Origin: Aurantimonas sp. Leaf443
GTDB lineage: Bacteria > Pseudomonadota > Alphaproteobacteria > Rhizobiales > Rhizobiaceae
DNA length: 64,000 nt
Assembly (NCBI RefSeq): GCF_001425575.1
Contig: NZ_LMRD01000010.1
Span: forward strand, 121,981 to 185,980
Direction of reading: 5' to 3'
In this document: in pieces, positions 56,802-64,000 of the stretch
Numbering within the stretch: the stretch's first letter is position 1
Layout: each line of letters starts with the position of its first letter
The notes under the pieces: model-generated
Databases searched by the model: none
What the model was told of the DNA's origin: nothing
The model's input: the letters and a program-made list of their open reading frames with translations, nothing else
Program-made: the position numbers and the translations under genes

Positions 56802-58079
56802 ATGACGTCGAGACTCGTGCGCACCGTCCGCCAGATCGCGCGGCGCATCTGGTTCCGCGCCGGCGCGTTCTGCGTCCTCGCCGTCGTCACCGCCTTTCTC
56901 GGGATCTGGCTGAGCCCCTACATCCCCGACGACGTGCCCGCGCAGATCGGCTCGGACGCGGTCGACAACATCCTCGGCATCCTCGCCTCCTCCATGCTGA
57001 CGGTGACGACCTTCTCGCTCTCCACCATGGTCTCCGCCTATGCCTCCACCACGAGCAACGTGACGCCCCGCGCCACCAAGCTCATCATGGAGGACACGGT
57101 GACGCAGAACGTCCTGTCCACCTTCATCGGCTCGTTCCTCTTCAGCCTCGTCGGCATCATCGTCCTGTCCACGGGCCTCTACGGCTCCTCGGGGCGCGTC
57201 GTGCTCTTCGCGGTCACGATCCTCGTCATCCTCTTCATCGTCGTCACGCTCCTGCGCTGGATCGACCATCTGTCGCGGCTCGGGCGCGTGACGGAGACGA
57301 CGCAGCGCGTGGAGGCCGTCACGCTCGAGGCGCTGGAGGAGCGTCGCCGCGAGCCCTGCCTCGGCGGCGTGCCGCTTCTCGATGCGGCGCGCGCGATTCC
57401 GGCCAGCGCCCGCCCCGTGCGCTCCCGGCGCATCGGCTATGTCCAGCATGTCGACACCGGCGCCCTCTCGGCCCTGGCGCGCGAGGGCAAGGGCCGCGTC
57501 TTCGTCGTCGCCATTCCCGGCGACTTCGTCGACACGCGCGAACCGATCGCCTTTCTCGACGGGGTCGAAGAGGGCGAGGAGGCCGCGCGCGCCTGCTTCA
57601 CCGTCTCCGACACGCGGTCCTTCGACCAGGACCCGCGCTATGGCGGCATCGTCCTCGCCGAGATCGCCAGCCGCGCCCTGTCGCCGGCCACCAACGATCT
57701 CGGCACGGCCATCGGCGTGATCGGGCGCGCGGTGCGCCTGCTCGCGGCCTGGGCCGAGACCGCGGACACGCCGGCAGAACCGGCCTATCCGCATGTCCAC
57801 GTGCCGCCGCTGGCGCTCGGCGATCTCTTCGACGATTTCTTCACCCCGCTCGCGCGCGACGGCGCCGCGATCGTGGAGGTCGGCGTGCGGCTGCAGAAGG
57901 GCCTGCGCACCCTGGCCCGCCTCGGCCGCGACGATTTCGCCGCCGAGGCGCTGCGCCATTCGCGCCAGGCGCTGGAGCGTTTCGAGAGCGGGCTGACGAT
58001 CGAGGACGACAAGCGGCGCGTCAGGGCGCTGGCGCAGGAGATCGAGGCGATCGTCGCCGGGCGCGGCGCGGCGGGCTGA
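56802..58079 (+). CDS. DUF2254 membrane protein
   Basis: A 425-residue protein with four helices in the first ~150 residues (FCVLAVVTAFLGIWL; ILGILASSMLTVTTFSLSTMVSAY; IGSFLFSLVGIIVLSTGLYG; VLFAVTILVILFIVVTLL), then a soluble domain with SPATNDLGTAIGVIGR. Predicted inner-membrane protein of unknown role. Confidence 0.92.
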   Translation: MTSRLVRTVRQIARRIWFRAGAFCVLAVVTAFLGIWLSPYIPDDVPAQIGSDAVDNILGILASSMLTVTTFSLSTMVSAYASTTSNVTPRATKLIMEDTVTQNVLSTFIGSFLFSLVGIIVLSTGLYGSSGRVVLFAVTILVILFIVVTLLRWIDHLSRLGRVTETTQRVEAVTLEALEERRREPCLGGVPLLDAARAIPASARPVRSRRIGYVQHVDTGALSALAREGKGRVFVVAIPGDFVDTREPIAFLDGVEEGEEAARACFTVSDTRSFDQDPRYGGIVLAEIASRALSPATNDLGTAIGVIGRAVRLLAAWAETADTPAEPAYPHVHVPPLALGDLFDDFFTPLARDGAAIVEVGVRLQKGLRTLARLGRDDFAAEALRHSRQALERFESGLTIEDDKRRVRALAQEIEAIVAGRGAAG

Positions 58080-58091
58080 ACGGCCGGCCGC

Positions 58092-59483
58092 TCAGGGCCC
58101 CTCGTCGCCCTCTTCCAGCACCCGGCGCAGCACGGCGATCGCCCGCTCGTCCGTCTGCGCCACGTTGAAGCGCATGAAGGCGCCGGCGCTCCGGCCGGCG
58201 CTGAACACGTCGCCGGGGGCGAGAAGCACCCCGTGCCGCAGGCTGGCCCGCGCGAGCGCCCCCGCGTCGCGCCCCTCCGGCAGGCGGCACCAGAGGTGGA
58301 AGCCGCCGCGCGGCATGAGCCACGGCCGGATGCCCAGCGTCTCGAGGCGCACGGCCACCTCGCGCCGGCGCCGGTCGAGCCGGGCGCGCAGCTGGCCGAG
58401 ATGCTTGCGGTAGCTGCCGTCGAAGAGCGCGCCCTCCACGATCGCCGCCGCCGCCGGGCTCGGCCCGCCGAAGCTCGTGGCCACCTGCAGGTCCACCAGC
58501 GCCTCCACGAGGTCGGGCCGGGCGGCGATATAGCCGCAGCGGATGGAGGCCGAGAGCGTCTTGGAGAAGCTGCCGATGCGCAGGACGCGCGAGAGCCCGT
58601 CGAGCGCGGCGAGCCGGGGCGAGGGTTCGGGCTCGAAATCGGCGAAGATGTCGTCCTCCACGATGGCGACGTCCTCGGCGGCCGCGATGCTCAGAACGCG
58701 GTGCGCGGTCTGCGGCGAGAGCGTCGCGCCCGTCGGATTGTGGACGGCCGAGTTCGTCACGTAGAGCCGCGGCCGGTGCGCCGCCACCGCCTCGGCGAAG
58801 AGCGCCACGTCCGGCCCGCCCGGTCTGTGGGGCACGCCGACGACGCGCACGCGATGCACGCGCAGGAGCGCCAGGAAGTTGAAGTAGCAGGGATCGTCGA
58901 CGAGGACGGTGTCGCCCGGTTGCAGGAGAAGGCGGCACAGGAGGTCGAGCGCCTGCGTGCCCGAGCCGGTGAGGAGAATGTCGTCCGCTCCCGCCGCGAT
59001 GCCCTCCCCCGCCATCTGCCGCGCCAGGAGGCGGCGCAGCCCCGGCGAGCCGCGCGCCGGCCCGTAGTCGCCCAGAAGCGCGTCCTCGCCCCGCGCCAGC
59101 GCCCGGATCGCCCGGCGCAGGGCCGCCTCCGGCAGCCAGTCCGCCGGCAGCCAGCCGCAGCCGGGCGAGAGCGCGCCGGCCGGCGCGTCCAGCGACTGGC
59201 GCGACACCCAGAACGGGTCGATCTCGCGCCGCGGCCGCGGCCGTTCCGCGTCGGGCGCCGCCTGGACCGGAGCGCCCGCCACGTAGAAGCCCGAGCCCGG
59301 CCGCGAGACGATCAGCCCCGTCGCCGCCAGCCGGTCGTAGGCCTCCACGACGGTGGAGGGCGAGACCGAGAGCGTCGCCGCGAGGCGCCGGATGGAGGGC
59401 AGCCGCTCGCCCGCCGAAAGCCCGCGCGCGGCGATGCGCCCGCGGATCTCGCCCATCACCGCGCCGATGCGCGTGCCCTCCAT
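58092..59483 (-). CDS. MocR-type PLP-dependent regulator
   Basis: A 463-residue fusion. GntR-type winged helix (about 5-75: RGLSAGERLPSIRRLAATLSVSPSTVVEAYDRL) plus a class I aminotransferase domain with the PLP-binding SFSKTLSASIRCGYI (Lys) and NPTGATLS. MocR proteins sense vitamin B6 or amino acids and usually regulate the divergent gene, here the EamA transporter (132-bp shared region). The start at 59483 leaves a normal-length N-terminus. Confidence 0.92.
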   Translation of the reverse strand: MEGTRIGAVMGEIRGRIAARGLSAGERLPSIRRLAATLSVSPSTVVEAYDRLAATGLIVSRPGSGFYVAGAPVQAAPDAERPRPRREIDPFWVSRQSLDAPAGALSPGCGWLPADWLPEAALRRAIRALARGEDALLGDYGPARGSPGLRRLLARQMAGEGIAAGADDILLTGSGTQALDLLCRLLLQPGDTVLVDDPCYFNFLALLRVHRVRVVGVPHRPGGPDVALFAEAVAAHRPRLYVTNSAVHNPTGATLSPQTAHRVLSIAAAEDVAIVEDDIFADFEPEPSPRLAALDGLSRVLRIGSFSKTLSASIRCGYIAARPDLVEALVDLQVATSFGGPSPAAAAIVEGALFDGSYRKHLGQLRARLDRRRREVAVRLETLGIRPWLMPRGGFHLWCRLPEGRDAGALARASLRHGVLLAPGDVFSAGRSAGAFMRFNVAQTDERAIAVLRRVLEEGDEGP

Positions 59484-59615
59484 CTCCGTCCTGCCCGATG
59501 CCAATCGTGCGGCTCCCGTATCCCATACAGTTCGGGCGAAGCGTACGGGTCCGTCCCTGTCCGCGCCAGAGGCGAACGGGCACAAGCGCCGCGAACGGGC
59601 GAGGAGACGAGCGCG

Positions 59616-60476
59616 ATGGAACGCCGGAATGCGGGATGGGCGAGCGGGTTCGCCGGGGTCGTGATCTTCAGCGGATCGCTGCCGGCGACGCGCGTCGCCG
59701 TCGGCGGCTTCTCGCCGCTCTTCCTCACCTCGGCGCGGGCGGTGATCGCCGCGCTCCTGGCCGCGGGCCTTCTCGCGCTCCTGCGCCAGAAGCGCCCGGC
59801 CGCGACCGATCTCGGCGCGCTCGCCACCGTCGCGCTCGGCGTCGTCCTCGGCTTCCCGCTCCTGACGGCCCTCGCCCTGCAGCACGTCACCGCCGCGCGC
59901 TCGATCGTCTTCATCGGCCTCCTGCCGCTGTCCACCGCCCTCTTCGGCGTTCTGCGCGGCGGCGAGCGGCCGAAACCCGCCTTCTGGCTCTTCTCGCTCG
60001 CGGGCGCCGCGCTCGTGGCGGGCTTCGCGGCGCTCGCCGGCGCCGGGGCCTCGCCCGCCGGAGACGTCCCGATGATCGCCGCCATCCTCCTGTGCGGGCT
60101 CGGCTATGCCGAGGGCGCGCGCCTGTCGCGCCGGCTCGGCGGCTGGCAGGTCATTTCCTGGGCGCTGGTCCTGTCGCTCCCGCCCATGCTGGCGCTCGCC
60201 CTCGCCACACGTCCCGCCACGCTCTCCGGCATCGGCGGCCCCGAATGGCTCGGGCTCGCCTATGTCTCGGTCTTCAGCATGCTCGTCGGCTTCGTCTTCT
60301 GGTACCGGGGTCTGGCGCTCGGCGGCATCGCGGGCGTCGGGCAGCTGCAGCTCCTGCAGCCCTTTCTCGGCCTGATGCTCGCCGCCCTCCTTCTCGGCGA
60401 GCCCGTCCCCTGGCCGATGATCGCGGTCACCGCCCTCGTCGTCCTCTGCGTCGCCGGCGCCAGGCGCTTCGCCTGA
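59616..60476 (+). CDS. EamA/DMT family transporter
   Basis: A 286-residue protein with ten helices in two EamA halves (WASGFAGVVIFSGSLPATRVAV; VISWALVLSLPPMLALAL). GAGGAG 9-10 bases before ATG 59616. Drug/metabolite exporter, probably controlled by the divergent MocR. Confidence 0.92.
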   Translation: MERRNAGWASGFAGVVIFSGSLPATRVAVGGFSPLFLTSARAVIAALLAAGLLALLRQKRPAATDLGALATVALGVVLGFPLLTALALQHVTAARSIVFIGLLPLSTALFGVLRGGERPKPAFWLFSLAGAALVAGFAALAGAGASPAGDVPMIAAILLCGLGYAEGARLSRRLGGWQVISWALVLSLPPMLALALATRPATLSGIGGPEWLGLAYVSVFSMLVGFVFWYRGLALGGIAGVGQLQLLQPFLGLMLAALLLGEPVPWPMIAVTALVVLCVAGARRFA

Positions 60477-60480
60477 GGGC

Positions 60481-60518
60481 GGGGCTCCAGCCTCGCCCTG
60501 CTCGGCAGGGCGCGCCCC
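60481..60518 (+). terminator. Hairpin after the EamA gene
   Basis: GCCCTGC-TCG-GCAGGGC (60495-60511) inside a wider GGGGC/GCCCC pair. No U-run. Probable 3' end structure. Confidence 0.35.
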
Positions 60519-60684
60519 GGACGAAGGCCGCCTCATGCCCCTGTCGCCCCGGCGGAGGCTGGTTTCGACCATCCGGCGAGGGTCCGGTCCGGGGCCTTCG
60601 CGCAAAACGAGATGGACAAGGCGGGCGCCGGCGCGCCTCATCGCGCCGACCGGTGCGCCAGCGGATCGCGGCGAAGCGCCAAGA

Positions 60685-60716
60685 TGGAGCGCACCCCGTT
60701 TTGACCGGACAGGCGG
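60685..60716 (+). repeat. Left inverted repeat of the IS
   Basis: Starts TGGAGCGCACCCCG and pairs with 61996-62026; shares the run CCGGACAGGCGG at its inner end. Confidence 0.85.
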
Positions 60717-60745
60717 GATAGCCGATAAGGCATAGGCATTCGCCT

Positions 60746-61165
60746 ATGAGTACGACTATGTCGAAAGCGTCTGACGGCCCGGTCTCGCGGGTCGAAGTCA
60801 TTACCTCGGTGCAACGGCGGCGGCGCTGGTCGACCGCCGAGAAGGTCCGGCTCGTCGAGGAGGCGATGCAGCCGGGCATGAGCGTGTCCTTCGTGGCGCG
60901 TCAGGCTGGCGTGTCACCCTCTCAGCTCTTTGCCTGGAAGCGCCGAATGCTGGAAGGCGGCCATGCTGCCGTCCAGGCCGACGAAGATGTCGTGGGCACG
61001 TCCCGCGTCCGCGAGCTGGAGAAGCGGGTTCGTGACCTCGAGCGCCTGCTCGGTCGCAAGACGATGGAGAACGAGATCCTCAAGGAGGCGCTCGACGTCG
61101 CTCGCCCAAAAAAACGGACGTTGCCTTTGCTGTCCTGGAGCGATCCAACGGACGGTTCAAGGTGA
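60746..61165 (+). CDS. IS3-family transposase OrfA
   Basis: A 139-residue helix-turn-helix protein: RWSTAEKVRLVEEAMQPGM, VSFVARQAGVSPSQLFAWKRRM, then a leucine-zipper-like region (RVRELEKRVRDLERLLGRK). It binds IS ends and forms the N-terminus of the OrfAB transposase after frameshifting at AAAAAAA (61108-61114); without the shift it ends at 61165. Confidence 0.93.
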   Translation: MSTTMSKASDGPVSRVEVITSVQRRRRWSTAEKVRLVEEAMQPGMSVSFVARQAGVSPSQLFAWKRRMLEGGHAAVQADEDVVGTSRVRELEKRVRDLERLLGRKTMENEILKEALDVARPKKRTLPLLSWSDPTDGSR

Positions 61166-61986
61166 GTGCCGTGGCGCGAACGCTGAACGTCGCTCGTTCT
61201 CACATCAACGAGCGACGCGGCAGGACGGTGACGCCGCGGGGACCCTATCGCAAGGCGGAGGATGCCGGGTTCCTGCCTGCCATCCGCGCCATCGTTGATG
61301 CCAAGCCGACCTACGGCTACAGGCGCGTCACGGCGCTGCTGAACCGGGAACTGCGCCTTCAGGAGAAGCCGACCGTCAACGCCAAACGAGTGTTGCGGAT
61401 CATGCAGCATCACGGGTTGACGCTCGAACGCCATACCGCCTCGCGGCCCGGTCGAACCCACGACGGCATCGTCATCGCGCTGCGCTCCAACATCCGCTGG
61501 TGCTCGGACCATCTGGAGATCCACGCCCGCAACCGCGAGGTCGTGCGCATCCTCTTCGTGCTGGACGCCTGCGACCGCGAGATCATCGCCTGGTCGGCCG
61601 TCGCCAATGCCGGCATCTCCGGCGAGATGGTGCGCGACCTCATGGTCACGGCGGTCGAACGTCGCTTCGGCACCATCACGATCCCGCACGCCGTCGAATG
61701 GCTCTCGGACAACGGCAGCGCCTATATCGCCAGGGACACCGCCGACACGGCCCGGGCCCTCGGTCTGACGCTGCTCTTCACGCCCGTCCGAAGTCCGCAG
61801 TCCAACGGCATGTCCGAGGCCTTCGTCAAAACCCTGAAACGCGACTACGCTCGCGTCACCATCCTGCCCGACGCCGACACCATCCTCGCCTTGCTCCCCG
61901 ACTGGATCGAGGACTATTGCGAGGTCCATCCGCACTCAGGTCTGAAGTTCCGATCGCCCCGCGAGTTCATCAGGCTCAGTGCCTAA
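61162..61986 (+). CDS. IS3-family transposase OrfB (DDE catalytic part)
   Basis: The -1 frame relative to OrfA. After slippage the fused protein reads KKTDVAFAVLERSNGRFKVSA and continues into this frame. HTH_21-like region KPTYGYRRVTALLNRE, then the rve integrase core: WCSDHLEIHARN (first Asp), EWLSDNGSAYIA (second Asp), SPQSNGMSEAFVKTLKRDY (Glu). The IS2-group layout. Frame is intact. Confidence 0.93.
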   Translation: MSAVARTLNVARSHINERRGRTVTPRGPYRKAEDAGFLPAIRAIVDAKPTYGYRRVTALLNRELRLQEKPTVNAKRVLRIMQHHGLTLERHTASRPGRTHDGIVIALRSNIRWCSDHLEIHARNREVVRILFVLDACDREIIAWSAVANAGISGEMVRDLMVTAVERRFGTITIPHAVEWLSDNGSAYIARDTADTARALGLTLLFTPVRSPQSNGMSEAFVKTLKRDYARVTILPDADTILALLPDWIEDYCEVHPHSGLKFRSPREFIRLSA

Positions 61987-61995
61987 ACCCAACCG

Positions 61996-62026
61996 CCGCC
62001 TGTCCGGCGAAATGGGGTCCACTCCA
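61996..62026 (-). repeat. Right inverted repeat of the IS
   Basis: Complement begins TGGAGTGGACCCCAT; followed directly by the CAAGA target duplicate. Confidence 0.85.
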
Positions 62027-62043
62027 CAAGACGAGGATCGACC

Positions 62044-62748
62044 ATGCCCTCGAGCATCCTGCATCCCGAACGCCATCTCGTCTCGCGCATCGGCTGGCTG
62101 CGGGCGGCCATCCTCGGCGCCAATGACGGCATCGTCTCCACCGCCAGCCTCATCGTCGGCGTGGCGGCCGCTTCGGCCGGCCAGAGCGGAATCCTCCTCG
62201 CCGGCACGGCCGGGCTCGTCGCCGGCGCCATGTCCATGGCGGCGGGCGAATATGTCTCGGTGAGTTCGCAGTCGGACACGGAGCGGGCCGATCTGGAGCG
62301 CGAACGGCGCGAACTCGCCGACCAGCCCGCCGCCGAGCACCGCGAACTCGCCGCGATCTATGTCGGGCGCGGCCTGGATCCGGCCCTGGCCGAGGAGGTC
62401 GCCCGCCAGCTCATGGCCCGCGACGCGCTCGGCGCCCATCTGCGCGACGAACTCGGCATGGCGGAGGAGAGTGCCGCCCGCCCGATCCAGGCGGCCCTGA
62501 CCTCGGCGGCGACCTTCGCGGTCGGGGCGGCGCTGCCGCTCCTGACGGCCGTGCTCGCCCCCACGGCCCTCGTCGTTCCGGCCGTCTCGATCGCCTCGCT
62601 GCTCTTCCTGGCGCTGCTGGGCGCCGTCGGCGCGCGCGCCGGCGGTGCGGCCGTCGGCCGGGCGACGCTGCGCGTCACCTTCTGGGGGGCCCTTGCCATG
62701 GCGGCGACGGCCGGCATCGGCGCCGTCTTCGGCACGAGCGTCGCCTGA
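62044..62748 (+). CDS. VIT1/CCC1 family Fe2+/Mn2+ transporter
   Basis: A 234-residue protein with five helices. LRAAILGANDGIVSTASLIVGVAAA and AGAMSMAAGEYVSVSSQSDTE are the family signature (Asp, Met and Glu metal site). It moves iron or manganese. The IS ends 17 bases before the ATG, leaving GAGGA of the ribosome site but cutting off the old promoter. Confidence 0.93.
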   Translation: MPSSILHPERHLVSRIGWLRAAILGANDGIVSTASLIVGVAAASAGQSGILLAGTAGLVAGAMSMAAGEYVSVSSQSDTERADLERERRELADQPAAEHRELAAIYVGRGLDPALAEEVARQLMARDALGAHLRDELGMAEESAARPIQAALTSAATFAVGAALPLLTAVLAPTALVVPAVSIASLLFLALLGAVGARAGGAAVGRATLRVTFWGALAMAATAGIGAVFGTSVA

Positions 62749-62803
62749 GCGCGGCGCGCCCGCGCCGCTCGCCGGATTTGCCGGATGGGAACGGCTCTAC
62801 CCC

Positions 62804-63640
62804 TCAATGCGACAGGAGGCAGCAGACCGGTGCGGTGGTCAGGAGGTCGAGCGTCACCCCGCCGAACAGCCGCTCGCGCCATTTCCAGCGCCCGTAGGCC
62901 CCCGCCACGATGAGGTCCGCGCCGTGCGCGGCCGCGATCTTCCCGACGGCCTCGGGCGCCCCGCCTTCCGCTTCGGCGCGATGGACGAAGGAGGCCGTGA
63001 CCCCGTGTCGGGCGAGATAGGCCTTCAGGTCGTCCCAGGGCGCCTCCGGCACCTCGCGCGAGATGGTGACGACGACGACCTCCTGCGCCGCCCGCAGGAG
63101 CGGCATCGCGTCGGACAAGGCGCGCCGGATCTCGCGCGTGTCCTTCCAGGCGACCACGATGCGGCGCGCCTCCAGCCGGTCCACATTGGCGGGGACGACG
63201 AGGACGGGGCGGCCGGCGGCGAGAATGACGTCGCCCGCCGAGAAGGCCGGATCGCGGGCGCCGCCCGGCGCCTCGTGGCCGACGATGACGAGATCGGCCC
63301 CGCGCGCCTCCTCGACGACGAAGAGCGAGGCCGGCCAATGCGCCGAGCGCCAGGCCCGGGACCGCACATTCGCGGCCTCGCGCTCGAACAGCGCCTTCGC
63401 CCGCTCGACCAGAAGGTCGACGCGTCGCACCTCCATGTCCATCATGTCGGCGGGGATGTATCCACCTTCCGCATAGAGCGGGACGAACTCCTCGGCCGCC
63501 GCCGCGCCCGTCAGGTGCACGCCCCAGGCGTCGGCCAGCCGTGCCGCGAGCCGCACCCGGTCCGCCGCCCCGTCGGCGTCGTCGACATGCACGAGGAGCG
63601 AACGGAACGTCGCCCCCGGTTGCCGGTCCATCTCGTCCAT
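62804..63640 (-). CDS. Universal stress protein family (tandem Usp)
   Basis: A 278-residue protein, from ATG 63640 with GGAGG 5 bases upstream (ATG 63652 is an alternative). Two Usp halves; the second ends GAYGRWKWRERLFGGVTLDLL, close to the end of the protein at 44909. An FNR/FixK-like box (63696-63709) lies 56 bases upstream. Likely induced at low oxygen. Confidence 0.9.
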   Translation of the reverse strand: MDEMDRQPGATFRSLLVHVDDADGAADRVRLAARLADAWGVHLTGAAAAEEFVPLYAEGGYIPADMMDMEVRRVDLLVERAKALFEREAANVRSRAWRSAHWPASLFVVEEARGADLVIVGHEAPGGARDPAFSAGDVILAAGRPVLVVPANVDRLEARRIVVAWKDTREIRRALSDAMPLLRAAQEVVVVTISREVPEAPWDDLKAYLARHGVTASFVHRAEAEGGAPEAVGKIAAAHGADLIVAGAYGRWKWRERLFGGVTLDLLTTAPVCCLLSH

Positions 63641-63695
63641 GCCGCCCTCCATCGTTCGGATGACGCGAGGATGGCAGGACGGGAGCGACCGGTCG

Positions 63696-63709
63696 TTGAC
63701 CTTGATCAA
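63696..63709. promoter_or_regulatory. FNR/FixK-type box (TTGAC-CTTG-ATCAA)
   Basis: One mismatch to TTGAT-N4-ATCAA, centred about 62 bases before the UspA start; position matches that of the other Usp gene box within a few bases. Confidence 0.75.
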
Positions 63710-64000
63710 CGCGGGAGGGTTTGCGGGGGAATGGCGGCGCGGGGCCGGTCTGGCCGGTGGCCGGGCCGAAGAGCCGGAAGGGCCTGAAGCCCTGCCCCCG
63801 CCTGACGGCACGTCGCCCCTGAGGGTTGGGCGCACCGGCGGCCTTGGCCGGCGACGCCCGGTGGTCTCGCTTTCGGGCGAGAAGGAGACGCGTCACTTTC
63901 GCGGCGGAACGTGGGATTTGTTTTTTGCGTCGAGCAGGCCTTCGCTCGGGCCCCGGCTGCCTGTCCTGCATTGCGGATCGGAGGTCCGGACGCGCGAAGG
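63710..64000. other. Intergenic region at the right edge
   Basis: No gene seen. It carries a plus-strand EcfG-like candidate (GGAAC at 63906-63910, 17 bases, CGTC at 63928-63931) that could drive a gene to the right of the window. Confidence 0.35.

Larger units (their letters stand above)
60685..62026 (+). mobile_element. Complete IS3-family insertion sequence (IS2 group)
   Basis: 1342 bp with imperfect terminal inverted repeats beginning TGGAG (60685-60716 and 61996-62026; about 27 of 32 positions match, one gap). Direct target duplication CAAGA at 60680-60684 and 62027-62031. Two overlapping frames (orfA, orfB) with a run of seven A at 61108-61114 for -1 frameshifting. Intact ends and identical duplication suggest a recent, possibly active insertion. 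Confidence 0.93.

Noticed and set aside
59484..60641. Extension of the MocR gene across the EamA gene
   Set aside because: Antisense shadow of the EamA transporter; GntR domain begins at 59483.
60535..60735. Short plus-strand frame before the IS
   Set aside because: It runs into the IS end, has biased composition and no family; more likely old intergenic DNA.

Overview
The window is a very GC-rich stretch of an alphaproteobacterial chromosome, most likely from the Hyphomicrobiales (Rhizobiales). This rests on gene order and families: infA-maf-yacG, rpmI-rplT-pheS with pheT nearby, infC with a divergent alpha/beta hydrolase, murA, gshB near yifB/comM, a BTLCP-type transglutaminase-like protein, HWE/HisKA_2 sensor kinases, a DUF3563 mini-protein and FixK/FNR-type boxes. 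Genus cannot be decided by eye. No rRNA, tRNA or CRISPR array was seen.

Positions 1 to about 11768 look like one end of a genomic island. It interrupts yifB (comM) exactly before the Walker A loop, so only the first ~217 codons of yifB remain at 11769-12418. From left to right the island holds the C-terminal part of a plasmid/ICE-type relaxase-like protein with an LPD7-like domain, a coupled unknown gene, ~0.9 kb of degenerate sequence, and a stand-alone SIR2-STAND NTPase (candidate anti-phage gene of the Avs5/SIR2-STAND architecture) of visibly lower GC. Next comes a stress module: beta-propeller + DUF305 operon, TDT transporter, and an operon SnoaL-ECF sigma-anti-sigma-LysR-uracil DNA glycosylase. 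Two promoters of identical form (GGGAAT-N16-CGTCTT) precede the DUF305 and SnoaL operons, so the ECF factor probably controls both. A 17-bp direct repeat (one mismatch) lies at 4840 and at the yifB junction 11760, bracketing the stress module.

Positions 12.4-34 kb are mainly core genome: transglutaminase, SH3 protein, gshB, glk, mepA, a Gfo/Idh/MocA oxidoreductase, pheT, a GGDEF-EAL protein, pheS, rplT, rpmI, infC (with the conserved AUU start), hydrolase, BTLCP protein, yacG, maf, infA, murA and a 52-residue two-helix membrane protein, followed by an ECF/RskA-type anti-sigma pair.

Positions 34-60.5 kb are envelope, signalling and stress functions: DUF427, SelW-like, a voltage-sensor-like K+ channel with a zinc ribbon, an ABC-2 exporter, MFS, a GAF-HWE kinase, a three-gene kinase/regulator cassette, UspA, a third ECF/anti-sigma pair, Bax-inhibitor-1 protein, DUF2076, a phospholipase D + APP1 phosphatase operon, PAS-degenerate GGDEF, rhodanese, arsC, ABC exporter, CsbD, DUF2254, and a MocR/EamA divergent pair.

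Positions 60.5-64 kb hold a complete IS3-family (IS2-group) insertion with 5-bp target duplication (CAAGA) placed 17 bp before a VIT-family transporter, then a second UspA gene. Both UspA genes carry an FNR/FixK box at a similar distance upstream, pointing to oxygen-dependent control.
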